Source: JAUZRW01 sp964549915 (GTDB lineage Bacteria; Chloroflexota; Anaerolineae; Aggregatilineales; Phototrophicaceae). From it: DNA of 64,000 nt. A program made the translations under genes and the position numbers. A model generated the notes under the pieces. It searched no databases. It was not told the origin of the DNA and saw only the letters and a list, made by a program, of their open reading frames with translations. Within the stretch, counting starts at the first letter, position 1. The number at the start of each line of letters is the position of its first letter. Shown here piece by piece: positions 35,822 through 44,902 of this stretch. The stretch spans positions 186,001-250,000 of the forward strand of contig CAZJWX010000002.1 in the NCBI GenBank assembly GCA_964549915.1. The letters are read 5' to 3'.

Positions 35822-36210
35822 ATGCCAACCGATTACGAGAAGGTCTATCAAGAACAACGCCACGCGTTAGGCAAACCGACGAAAGCATTCGTCGAGTTCT
35901 TCGATCAATATCAAAAACAGACCGCTGATGTTCTAGATCTGGGTTGTGGACAAGGTCGTGACGCGCTATTCATTGCCAGACACGGACACCATGTTGTCGG
36001 TGTTGATATTTCTCAGACGGGGATTTCTCAACTACTCGAAGACGCCCGCTCTGAAGACCTGAACATTGAGGGGGTTGTTGCGGATTTACGCCAATACGAG
36101 ACGAAAAATCGAACATGCAGGGCATAAAGGCGTTCTTTGAGCAGGACTTCCATCAGTGGACGACCCTGAAAGATACAGGAACCTCTCTATTTTTACAAAA
36201 AGCTCCTGGC
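35822..36210 (+). pseudogene. Class I SAM methyltransferase remnant with internal deletion
   Basis: The first 100 residues are a good methyltransferase N-terminus (VLDLGCGQGRDALFIARHG is motif I, VGVDIS motif II), but the frame stops at 36127 before the domain is complete. In another frame from about 36118 the sequence IKAFFEQDFHQWTTLKDTGT, then SLFLQK, reads like the C-terminal end of such a protein. The middle (roughly 60-90 residues) is missing and the frame is shifted. This fits a deletion-bearing, decaying gene related to TehB-like methyltransferases. Confidence 0.7.
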
Positions 36211-36299
36211 CAGGATCGCCTAGAGCCGTCGTCATGCTGCAGCCGAACTTTGCAGAACGCCCAGATACAATATTCGATTTTCTTATTTAAGTTCTTCTG

Positions 36300-36342
36300 G
36301 CCTGTCCTGGCATCAATCCTGGTTGTTTTGTGTGAGAAGTGG
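36300..36342 (+). repeat. Dispersed 43-bp intergenic repeat, copy 2
   Basis: Partner of 24073-24115 with five mismatches. It lies just after the methyltransferase remnant. Confidence 0.75.
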
Positions 36343-36378
36343 CATGGCAAATCCACGCCAAGTGGCTTCTGTTGCCGG

Positions 36379-36412
36379 GTTCAACTGGAACAAGCTTGTT
36401 TTCCAGTTGAAC
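36379..36412. terminator. Strong hairpin after the AAA ATPase gene
   Basis: GTTCAACTGG and CCAGTTGAAC pair perfectly, and the interior also pairs (CAAG/CTTG). It can act on both strands between the methyltransferase remnant and the minus-strand ATPase gene. Confidence 0.55.
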
Positions 36413-36432
36413 TTGCTAACCCACTATGCGGC

Positions 36433-37770
36433 TCACGACAATTCATCGTCGTAGTTAAAACCACCCCGGCGGCGGCGTGAACCATTGCCACCCAGCCCCA
36501 GCGGACGGCGTTCCAGCAAGAAATCGCCCTCCATGCGCATCTGCTGCTGCAAGCTCTGCACCGAGCGTTCCAGCATCTCGGTGGTGATGGTCGTCTGACG
36601 TTCGTGCGCCGCCAGCATCCGCGCGTGCAGCGCCACCTCGCGCACGAACGCCCCGGGCTGCTTGACGAAGTGCGGCGCGACCCGCGCATGATCTTCATGC
36701 CACTGGTCAGACATGTAGTGCCGTAGCATATTTTCCGCCAGCGATTCATCTTGAATGGTGGGAATCACAAAGATGCGATCCAGCCGCCCCGGACGCTTGA
36801 AAACCCGATCATCAATCGCTTCCGGGTAATTGGTTGTGCCGATGAGCAGCGTCCCTTTGGGATTTCGCGGCGATTCGATCCCGTCCAGCACGTTGAGGAT
36901 GCGGGCTTTGTCTTCCCCGCGTAGATAGGCATCAATCTCTTCGACGATCAACAGGGTAGGCAAACTCGCTGAGGCCACCGCTTGAAAGGCCCGCTGCATC
37001 TTCTCGAAGGTCGCACCATCGCGGTCTGAGCCGCTGACATAGACTACGATTCGCCGCTGATTGAGCGCGTGCCGTGCCAGCGCCGCGCAGAGCATCGTCT
37101 TGCCCGTGCCGGGAACGCCTGCCAGCAGCAATTTGCGGAAGGGCGTCAGCTTCAGCTTCTGGTAGATGTCCACGCCTTCGTTGAAGAACGCTTCGATGTC
37201 GGCGAGGATGGAGTCCTTCAACTTGGATTCGAGGATTACATCGTCCCATTCCACTGCCGGGTCGAAGAAGGCTTCGGTGCCGCCGATGATGTAGACATTG
37301 CGGCGGCGACGAATGCGCGGACGAACGGCCTTGGCACACAAACCCTCAAAGTGTGCCCACGCTTCCAGACGACCTTCCGGCACGAGGGCGATCGCGGTCA
37401 GTTCCTGCACCTCGTCATCAATGTAGGAGCTGGCGTAGATGACCTCAAAGGTCTCATCAGTGTCGGTATCACGGAACGAGAACAGCAGCGCCCCGGCGGA
37501 AGTCGTCAGCACCGTGCGTTTGCCGCGCAGCCCATAATCGCTGATGGGCACAATAATTTCGGAATCAATCGGAGTGAAGCCTTCGTAAACAACATGCTTG
37601 CGCAGTTTACGCCCTGGCTTCACCGCTTCCTGGGCGATTTTGTTGCTACACTCCGCCGACGCCCACAGCGTCATAGACGGCAAATCGCCATATCGCTCTC
37701 GCCAGACCTGCTGCGCCCAGGTCACGAGGCGTTCATATCGCATGGATTGATCCATGTTGTGTTGCTTCAT
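36433..37770 (-). CDS. AAA ATPase, BCS1-like
   Basis: The 445-residue protein has an unrecognised N-terminal domain of about 180 residues and one AAA domain. Walker A is GVPGTGKT, Walker B is LLIVEEID, and the arginine-finger region is RPGRLDRIF. Sequence order resembles BCS1-type and proteasome-like AAA proteins that remodel substrates. The tail is Arg/Gly-rich. The ribosome site at ATG 37770 is weak. It is divergent from the deacetylase gene. Confidence 0.82.
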   Translation of the reverse strand: MKQHNMDQSMRYERLVTWAQQVWRERYGDLPSMTLWASAECSNKIAQEAVKPGRKLRKHVVYEGFTPIDSEIIVPISDYGLRGKRTVLTTSAGALLFSFRDTDTDETFEVIYASSYIDDEVQELTAIALVPEGRLEAWAHFEGLCAKAVRPRIRRRRNVYIIGGTEAFFDPAVEWDDVILESKLKDSILADIEAFFNEGVDIYQKLKLTPFRKLLLAGVPGTGKTMLCAALARHALNQRRIVVYVSGSDRDGATFEKMQRAFQAVASASLPTLLIVEEIDAYLRGEDKARILNVLDGIESPRNPKGTLLIGTTNYPEAIDDRVFKRPGRLDRIFVIPTIQDESLAENMLRHYMSDQWHEDHARVAPHFVKQPGAFVREVALHARMLAAHERQTTITTEMLERSVQSLQQQMRMEGDFLLERRPLGLGGNGSRRRRGGFNYDDELS

Positions 37771-37928
37771 AGTGGGAAAACCTGTCGAACGCTGATCAGT
37801 TCAATCTACATTTTGAAACACTGTGCTCAGTGGTGATGCCAAAACAGCCGATTTTTCGGTTCCGAGTACAATAGGGAGCATCGCAGTGCTGCGTCAATAC
37901 CGTAGTTTACCTCATTGAAAGCGCAAAT

Positions 37929-38963
37929 ATGACCACCGTTTACGTCACTCACGAGTCTTACCGCGAACACCGGATGCACGGGCACCAGCATCCCGAACAC
38001 CCCGGACGCATTGAAGCCGTCTGGGAAGTCTTTCGGGAAGCCGGATTGCCGGAGCGCCTGCACGTGCTGCCCCCCCAGCCAGCGCCCATCGAGAGCCTGC
38101 TGCGCGTGCACACGCAAGAACATATCGACACACTGCAATGGATAGGCGGACAGCACAAAATGGTCATGTTCGATGCCGACACGTACGCCCTGCCGCAATC
38201 CTATGACATCGCACGCCTCGCAGCAGGCGGCGTCCTGACGGCAGTCGATGCCGTGATGAAGGGGCAGGCTGGTAATGGGCTGGCTGCGGTGCGCCCGCCA
38301 GGGCACCACGCAACGCCCAAACGGGCAATGGGCTTCTGCTTGCTGAGCAATATCGCCATTGCCGCCCGTTACGCCCAGGATCAGCATAACGTCGGGCGCG
38401 TGATGATCGTCGATTTTGATGTGCATCACGGCAACGGAACGCAAGATGTCTTCTACGAAGATGGCAGCGTCCTCTTCAGCTCCACCCATCAACATCCATT
38501 CTATCCTGGCACAGGGGATATGCGGGAGACCGGAGCGGGAGCCGGCGCAGGAACGACCATCAACATTCCGCTGCAATACGGGCACGGAGATGCCAGCTAC
38601 CGCCAGATTTACGAGGCAATCCTCTGGCCTGCGGCGCGGCGCTTCCAACCCGAATTGATCCTGGTCTCAGCAGGCTTTGACGCTCATTTCATCGATCCAC
38701 TGGCGATGATGCAGCTTTCGCACAAAGGCTATGCGCACCTCACCCGCGAACTGCTGCGAATGGCAGAAGAACTCTGTGGCGGAAAAATCATCTTCGTCAT
38801 GGAAGGCGGCTACGATTTGCCCGCGCTGGCGCATGGCATGCGCAATGTCGCCCATGTTCTGCTGGGCGAAGACGAGATCAGCGATCCGTATGGCGACGCC
38901 AACCAGCGCGAGAGCGATCCGCAGCCCATCATTGAGGCCGTTCAGCAGCTTCACGGATTGTAA
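37929..38963 (+). CDS. Histone deacetylase family hydrolase
   Basis: The 344-residue zinc hydrolase has RPPGHHA (tandem catalytic His), VDFDVHHGNGT with the zinc ligands Asp and His, and SAGFDAH with the third ligand. Bacterial members act on acetylpolyamines, acetoin metabolism proteins or protein acetyl-lysine. The substrate here is unknown. The start ATG has a weak ribosome site. Confidence 0.92.
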   Translation: MTTVYVTHESYREHRMHGHQHPEHPGRIEAVWEVFREAGLPERLHVLPPQPAPIESLLRVHTQEHIDTLQWIGGQHKMVMFDADTYALPQSYDIARLAAGGVLTAVDAVMKGQAGNGLAAVRPPGHHATPKRAMGFCLLSNIAIAARYAQDQHNVGRVMIVDFDVHHGNGTQDVFYEDGSVLFSSTHQHPFYPGTGDMRETGAGAGAGTTINIPLQYGHGDASYRQIYEAILWPAARRFQPELILVSAGFDAHFIDPLAMMQLSHKGYAHLTRELLRMAEELCGGKIIFVMEGGYDLPALAHGMRNVAHVLLGEDEISDPYGDANQRESDPQPIIEAVQQLHGL

Positions 38964-38964
38964 C

Positions 38965-38993
38965 AAAAATGGGGTGTCCTCGCAGAACACCCC
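38965..38993 (-). terminator. Terminator of the dynamin-like operon
   Basis: On the minus strand GGGGTGT and ACACCCC (arms 38971-38977 and 38987-38993) form a stem followed by five T, after the stop at 39020. It can also act on the deacetylase transcript. Confidence 0.75.
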
Positions 38994-39019
38994 GTCAGAT
39001 TCGGTAATGATGTGCCCCC

Positions 39020-40831
39020 TCACTTCATCTCTTCAATGCGCTTGCGCAAATCCACCAGGTCGCGCTGGCAGCGTTCCAGCTTGGTTTGCTGATCCTGAAA
39101 ACGCTTCGCCAGCACATCCAGGCGGCTGAAAATCGGCGTCAGCACCTGATTGCCGTAGCGCGTCAGGCGATTGCGTTCCTTCTGCGTCAGTTCATCCAGC
39201 GCTTCGTGGTAATTCTTGATGAGCATATCAATGCGCTCGTTGAACTTGCCCTTGGTCTCGCGCGAGATGCGGCGCACGTATTGCACCGCCGGGATGCCCG
39301 CACCCAGCGCCAGCACCCCGCCAGCTACGAAGGCCACAGGAGCGAGCGGGCCAGCCGCCGCCGTGCCCGTCAGCAGCGTGCCTGCCGCCCCTGGCGTCAG
39401 GAAGGCGATCAACGCCACGGCGAAGCCACTCAGCGAGAGCACCGCGCTCAACTGGAAGCCGCCCATGTTGGCGTCGAAGGTGCGCTTCATCTCGCCCAGC
39501 ACTTCGCCCGATGAGTAGGTCTTCAGTTCGGCTTCGGCGATTCGGATCGCTTCTTGCAAGCCGGCACGTTGCTCCGCATAAATGCCCCGGTCGAGTCCGG
39601 TAGCTTCCTGCTCCATCAGGTCTTGCAGGCGATTGAGACGCTCAATTACGCCGCGCCAGTAGAGGCGGCTCTGGTCAACGACGGCGTTGATGTAATCGTT
39701 AGCTGCTTCGTTGATGTCGCGCAGCGAACGCCCGATCACAACCTCTTCAAACTCTTCCTGGAGCTTCGTGCGATCCAGACCGCGCCCGAATTTGCGCACG
39801 CTCAGATGCGTGTCGATGAAGTTGATGCCGCGCTTGCGGATGCCTTCCAGCACACGGTCGATTTCAGCGCCTGCCTCGCGCATGCGGGCTTCCAGTCCCA
39901 GCGACTGCTGCTCCAGTTCGCGCTGCACATCCTTGACCTTGGTGATGTCCGCCGTCACCAGATCGGCTTTCTTGCTCATATCTTCGTTGTGGTTGCTGAG
40001 GATGCGCATGGCAGTATCCAACTGTGCCAGCAGCTTCTGCTTGGCGGGTGGTGCCTCGCTGTAGACGCCGCGCAGGTGCGCCCGCACCGCATCCAGCCCC
40101 CCCGGATCATCCCCTGGGGACTCGGCGTTCAGGGCGTCCAGGGCTTCCTTGGCCGAAACCATGAAGAGCAACGGTTCCAGGTCGAGCGTCTGCTTGACCT
40201 GCCCTTCGATGAAGCGCCGCACCGCCTGCCGCTCATCAGGCTTCAGCAGATCCACCTGATTGACCACAACGATGATTTTCTTGCCATACTTCTTCGCCAA
40301 TTCCATGTAGATGCGTTCGGTTTCGGCGAAGGCGTGCTTGGCGCTGATGAGGAAGATCACCAGATCGCTACGGTGCAAGAATTGCTTGGCGGTCTCTTCG
40401 TGCCTGCGGAAGACCGAACCCGTCCCCGGCGTATCGACAATAGCGACGCCAGGAGCGCCCGTATTGGGGTGCGCCCATTCGCGCAGGTGCTGGTTTTCGC
40501 GCAGGGAAGGCGTGCGATCCGGGATTTCGTTGTAGCGAACCAACTCGATGTATTCGGTCGTCGGGGTGATGCCCATCGGCAGCAGCTTTTCGCCGAGCAT
40601 AGCGTTCACGAAGGAGGACTTCCCGGCGTTGAATTCGCCGATCACGCCCACGATGAAGAACATATTGTGCAGGTCTTCCGCCATATCGCGCAGGCGGCGC
40701 ACATCATCCTGGGCGTCTTCTCCTTCATCGACCAGCACGCCCGCCAGGTCATTCAGTAGTTCGATTTCGCGCTCGCGCAGGGCTGCGATTGGCCCTTCGA
40801 GCACGGTTGTCGTCGTAATTGGACTCGTCAT
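39020..40831 (-). CDS. Dynamin-like GTPase, second of a tandem pair
   Basis: The 603-residue protein has the GTPase P-loop GEFNAGKSS (65-73), switch Thr in TPTTEYI, G3 DTPGTGS and G4 NQVD, then long helical stalk regions. Two hydrophobic segments at about residues 460-510 form a membrane paddle, and a coiled C-terminus follows. This is the bacterial dynamin-like layout that tubulates, fuses or repairs membranes. It follows its paralogue by 22 bases. The two differ enough that a hetero-oligomer, as for other paired bacterial dynamins, is plausible. Confidence 0.88.
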   Translation of the reverse strand: MTSPITTTTVLEGPIAALREREIELLNDLAGVLVDEGEDAQDDVRRLRDMAEDLHNMFFIVGVIGEFNAGKSSFVNAMLGEKLLPMGITPTTEYIELVRYNEIPDRTPSLRENQHLREWAHPNTGAPGVAIVDTPGTGSVFRRHEETAKQFLHRSDLVIFLISAKHAFAETERIYMELAKKYGKKIIVVVNQVDLLKPDERQAVRRFIEGQVKQTLDLEPLLFMVSAKEALDALNAESPGDDPGGLDAVRAHLRGVYSEAPPAKQKLLAQLDTAMRILSNHNEDMSKKADLVTADITKVKDVQRELEQQSLGLEARMREAGAEIDRVLEGIRKRGINFIDTHLSVRKFGRGLDRTKLQEEFEEVVIGRSLRDINEAANDYINAVVDQSRLYWRGVIERLNRLQDLMEQEATGLDRGIYAEQRAGLQEAIRIAEAELKTYSSGEVLGEMKRTFDANMGGFQLSAVLSLSGFAVALIAFLTPGAAGTLLTGTAAAGPLAPVAFVAGGVLALGAGIPAVQYVRRISRETKGKFNERIDMLIKNYHEALDELTQKERNRLTRYGNQVLTPIFSRLDVLAKRFQDQQTKLERCQRDLVDLRKRIEEMK

Positions 40832-40853
40832 GAATAGTCTCGCTTTCCACGCT

Positions 40854-42725
40854 TTACAGCGTCATGCCCAGAACTCTGCGCTTGCCGAGTGCGTTCAGCG
40901 CCGATTCGATCTGCGCCATTTCCTGTTCTGCCTTTTGCAGCTTTTGCAACTGCTCGTCCTGAATGCGCGCCTGTGCTTCGACCAGACGAGTCAGCGGTGA
41001 GATGGCTTCGCGGCGAAGCTGCATGCCGTATTCAATCTGCTGATCCGCCGCCTCCGTCAGGATTTCAGTATAACGCGCCTGGATTTTCAGCAGCCGATTG
41101 ACGTATTCCGTATGGATGGCGCGTCCACGCAGCGGAATCAACGCAAAGCCCAGCACACCCGCCCCCAGCAAAATCAGCAGAAGGATGATGCCCACCGGGA
41201 AATCCGCCACATTGTTGACCGCGCCCCAGGCACTGAAGAGCGCAACGGTGAGAATCACCACGATCAATTCCCAGACCGTCAGGTAGAGCACCGTGTTGCG
41301 CCGGATGTTTTCCAGCTTGTTGGTCTCCAGGACGCGGGCTTCGTTTTCCAGTTTTTCCAGTTCAGGGCGAATTTTCGTCATGAAACTGCGGTCATAAGTC
41401 GCCGGAGCCTGGATCGTGCCGATGACCTTGTCCCGAATCTCCTCAGGCAGGTTCTGGATTTCCTTATGTCCGTACTTCACCATATCATCCAGGTCTTGCA
41501 TATCCTGGCCTTCCAGGCGCGGTGCCAGTTTGTCGACCACACCGGGAATCTCATCGATCGGCTCGAAGACCTTGTAGCGCTTGAAGGTCGTTTCCATGTA
41601 CGTGGGCGTATCGCCCCGGCGCAGCAGCCGCGCGATGCCCGTCAGTTCCGTCAGGCCGCGCCCCAGTGACCCCAGCGCCCTTGAAAACTGGAAGATATCC
41701 AGTATCGCTTCCTTGCTGCGATCGCCAGTCTCGCGGAAGCGTGCCTCCACTTCAGCGATGGTCTCGCGCACGGTCTTCTTGAGTTCGCTCTTCTGGGTTG
41801 CGAGCTGCTGGTCGATGTTGTCGGTGATATTGCGATAGCGGTCAAACGTGGTTTGATTCTGCCGCACAGCAGCCAGGGCACCCTGGTGCGCATTCTGTAC
41901 GATTTGCAGCGGAGTCTGCAATTTCTGGCGCAGGCGCTCCGCATCGCTCAGTTGACGCTCAATGTAGGTCTTGACTTGATCGAGGCCGCTCTCTCTCCAG
42001 AGTTCCTGGTCGATCTCATCACCTCGTTTTGCTTCCAGCCCCTTGCGTGCGCTGACCATCCACACGGTGGGATCCACTCCCAGGCGTTCGCGCGAATTGT
42101 CGATGACGAACTGCTTGACGGCCTCTTGCTCTTCTTCGGAGATCAAATCCGCCTGATTGATGACGATGATGACTTTTTTGCCGTATTCGCGGAACATCTG
42201 CAACGTCTCCAGGTTGCCCTGGGACATGGCCTGGGTCGCCAACATAATCAGCAGCACGACATCAGCGCGGTGCAGGAATTTTCGCGTCAATTCCCCATGT
42301 TCGACGAAGACCGACTCCAGCCCCGGTGTATCCACGAGGCTCACTTTGCGCAGCAGCGGCGAGGGATAAAAGATCGTATCCACATCACCCGGCGTCGCCA
42401 TATTCTGTGGTTCGTCGCCATAGCGCAGAATACTGATGCGATCAGTCGTGGGAATCGGGCCGATCTTCAAAAAATCGGGGGCACCCAGTAGCGCGTTGAT
42501 GATGCTGGATTTCCCACTGCTAAAGGGGCCGACGAGCACCATCAAAAACGGGTGATCCGCGTGGAACATCGCGTCGCGCACTTGTGCAATCCGCTGCTCC
42601 CCCACATGGTCAATGCGAGGCAGCACCGTCAACAAATCCGTGATAAGCTCGTATTCGCGGCGACGGATGGACTCATATTCCTGAACAAGTTTGGTCTCTG
42701 CAATTGCTTCAGCCAATTGATCCAC
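40854..42725 (-). CDS. Dynamin-like GTPase, first of a tandem pair
   Basis: The 623-residue protein has P-loop GPFSSGKSS (66-74), PTTDRIS with the switch Thr, DTPGLES and NQAD. Two adjacent membrane helices at about residues 490-545 and a helical tail complete the dynamin-like architecture. Its promoter must lie in the 150-base gap shared with the divergent GAF-cyclase gene. No known phage-defence partner is seen beside it. Confidence 0.88.
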   Translation of the reverse strand: MDQLAEAIAETKLVQEYESIRRREYELITDLLTVLPRIDHVGEQRIAQVRDAMFHADHPFLMVLVGPFSSGKSSIINALLGAPDFLKIGPIPTTDRISILRYGDEPQNMATPGDVDTIFYPSPLLRKVSLVDTPGLESVFVEHGELTRKFLHRADVVLLIMLATQAMSQGNLETLQMFREYGKKVIIVINQADLISEEEQEAVKQFVIDNSRERLGVDPTVWMVSARKGLEAKRGDEIDQELWRESGLDQVKTYIERQLSDAERLRQKLQTPLQIVQNAHQGALAAVRQNQTTFDRYRNITDNIDQQLATQKSELKKTVRETIAEVEARFRETGDRSKEAILDIFQFSRALGSLGRGLTELTGIARLLRRGDTPTYMETTFKRYKVFEPIDEIPGVVDKLAPRLEGQDMQDLDDMVKYGHKEIQNLPEEIRDKVIGTIQAPATYDRSFMTKIRPELEKLENEARVLETNKLENIRRNTVLYLTVWELIVVILTVALFSAWGAVNNVADFPVGIILLLILLGAGVLGFALIPLRGRAIHTEYVNRLLKIQARYTEILTEAADQQIEYGMQLRREAISPLTRLVEAQARIQDEQLQKLQKAEQEMAQIESALNALGKRRVLGMTL

Positions 42726-42877
42726 CTATTTCCTACTATTCGGTACAGTTGCCGCACGGGATCTCTAGAGACAGTATACTAGACTTGCCGCCAAATGAAG
42801 CGGATAAAACGTGTTACAATGTGCGCCGAACCGCTCATGCTGCCGTTATTGACCATCTATACGAGACAAAGGGGCTT

Positions 42878-44902
42878 ATGGTCGCCGAACCTGCCGCGCT
42901 GAAAGAGCGCCAACTGCAACTGCTAATCGACCTGGATGAGGCGCGGGACTCCGTTGACGATGAAAGCGATCCGATGTGGATGTTTCGCCGTATCGTGCGC
43001 GTCTTGAAAGAACATTTCGAGGCGGATGCTTGCGCCATCTTACTCATTGATGTGCAATCCAACGAAGCAGGGGCGGTGATCGCCGCCGGGATGCCGCAAG
43101 ATATGGCGCTCTCGTTGACCAGGGAAGCGGTCAAATTCAAGCAACCGCAATCGCTGGCCAGCAGCACCTGGGAGCATACGCTGGGGCTGCGCATCTTCCT
43201 CGACCGCGAGCAGAAGACCCCTGGCAGCATCGTCCTGGCACGCAACGAACTGGCGTTTCAGGAGACCGAAATCGCCCTGCTCAAGCTGGCAGAAGGGCAG
43301 ATCGACTCGGCAGTGTTGCAGGCGCGTACCATGTGGCGTCTGGCAGAACGTAATCGCGAACTAGAAGCCATCTACCAGATCGACCGCCTGCGCGATGATG
43401 CGATCGACGAGCAAAACCTGCTGGACAGCTTCGCTAATTTGCTGCAACGGCATTTTCAGGCGCACTTTTGCCAGTTCATCCTCTCGGATGTGGATACCAG
43501 CGCGTACCGCACACGCGCACTGGTCTCACGGCGCAACCTCAGCGACAGCGCGAAGAACGCCCTCATCGACGCGACACGCGACATTCAGACCACCACGACC
43601 ATCCCCGCCCCGGAGAGCGCCGGTACTTACCAACTGCTGGCAGCCCCCTTCATCGTGGCAGGGCAGCGGTTGGGAGCCGTCGTCGTCGGGCGCGAGAAGC
43701 CCTATACGATCAACGATACACGCTTGATGGTGGCAGCCACCAGCCAGATGGACTCCGCCGTTGCCAAGAGCCGAACAGCTACCGAACTCAAGCTGCGTAA
43801 GCGCGAACTGGAAGCCATCTATCGCATTGATCACATTCGCGATCGTGAAACCGATTTCGACCAGATGCTGCTGGCAGTGCTGCAAGAATTGTGTCATGCC
43901 GTCTCCAGCGAGACGGGATACCTGATGCTCTACAACGCGGATAAGCAAAATGCGCTCGAAATCCGCGCGGCAACCAAAGAAGGCCTGGTATCCAGCGATG
44001 AGTACCTATCCGTGATTCAGCGCGTCTCACGAGAGGCGCTCGACACAGAACAGGCCGTGACGCATAACAATCTCGACGGCGCGGTACATTCCATCGTCGC
44101 CCTGCCGTTGATCCTCAATTCACAGATCATCGGCGTCTTCGGAGCCATCAACAGCAGCAACCCACGCGGCTTCACGCGGGATGACAGCCGGATGCTGACC
44201 GCCATCACCAGTCAAGTAGATACCGCCGTCTTCGAGCGATTGGAGCGGCGGCGGATGCGCCAGGTGCTCAGCCGCTCGGTGGATCCGAAAGTGCTGGATG
44301 CCATGCTGACTCGCGCGGATGACAGCATCCTGGCAGGCGAACGGGTCGTGCTCACGGTGCTCTTCGCCGATTTGCGCGGCAGCACCGAATGGTCAGAGCG
44401 CACTGAACCGGAAGAACTGGTCTCGCTGCTGAATCAATTCCTGGGCTTGATGGTCGATGTGATCTTCAAGTACGGCGGAACGCTGGATAAGTTCGTCGGT
44501 GACGAAGTAATCGCCCTCTTTGGCAGTCCGCTGCCACTGGATAATCACGCGCATCAAGCGGCACAAGCCGCCCTGGAGATGCAGGCCGTCCATGAGCGCA
44601 TGCGCAAACGGCTGGCGCAGCAGGGGCGAGAGATCCCGCAGATGGGCATTGGCATCAGCACGGGGGAAGTCATCGCCGGGGAATTTGGCCCCTCGATTCG
44701 CACCGATTTCACCGCAATGGGCCGGGTCGTCAACCTGGGGGCACGCCTGTGCAGCGCTGCTGAGGGCAACCAGATCATCATCAGCGAAGAATTGGCGAAC
44801 GTCCTCGACGAACGTGCCCGCACGCGCAGCCTGGAGCCAATCGCGCTCAAGGGCATCAGCAATCCGGTGCAACCCTACGAACTCTTGAGCTTACTGGACT
44901 GA
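42878..44902 (+). CDS. GAF-domain class III adenylate cyclase
   Basis: The 674-residue soluble protein contains three consecutive GAF-like sensory regions (about residues 30-150, 170-300 and 320-455), the second and third each introduced by the repeated ELEAIYxID helix. A class III cyclase domain starts at about 490. The two metal Asp residues are D498 (FADLRGS) and D542 (KFVGDEV). K538 and T612 specify adenine, and N619 and R623 stabilise the transition state, so all catalytic residues are present. ATG at 42878 has AAAGGGG upstream. It overlaps lysA by one base. Confidence 0.9.
   Translation: MVAEPAALKERQLQLLIDLDEARDSVDDESDPMWMFRRIVRVLKEHFEADACAILLIDVQSNEAGAVIAAGMPQDMALSLTREAVKFKQPQSLASSTWEHTLGLRIFLDREQKTPGSIVLARNELAFQETEIALLKLAEGQIDSAVLQARTMWRLAERNRELEAIYQIDRLRDDAIDEQNLLDSFANLLQRHFQAHFCQFILSDVDTSAYRTRALVSRRNLSDSAKNALIDATRDIQTTTTIPAPESAGTYQLLAAPFIVAGQRLGAVVVGREKPYTINDTRLMVAATSQMDSAVAKSRTATELKLRKRELEAIYRIDHIRDRETDFDQMLLAVLQELCHAVSSETGYLMLYNADKQNALEIRAATKEGLVSSDEYLSVIQRVSREALDTEQAVTHNNLDGAVHSIVALPLILNSQIIGVFGAINSSNPRGFTRDDSRMLTAITSQVDTAVFERLERRRMRQVLSRSVDPKVLDAMLTRADDSILAGERVVLTVLFADLRGSTEWSERTEPEELVSLLNQFLGLMVDVIFKYGGTLDKFVGDEVIALFGSPLPLDNHAHQAAQAALEMQAVHERMRKRLAQQGREIPQMGIGISTGEVIAGEFGPSIRTDFTAMGRVVNLGARLCSAAEGNQIIISEELANVLDERARTRSLEPIALKGISNPVQPYELLSLLD

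Noticed and set aside
39554..40759. Plus-strand open frame of 401 codons
   Set aside because: Antisense to the dynamin-like gene; its composition is that of a shadow frame with no domain pattern.
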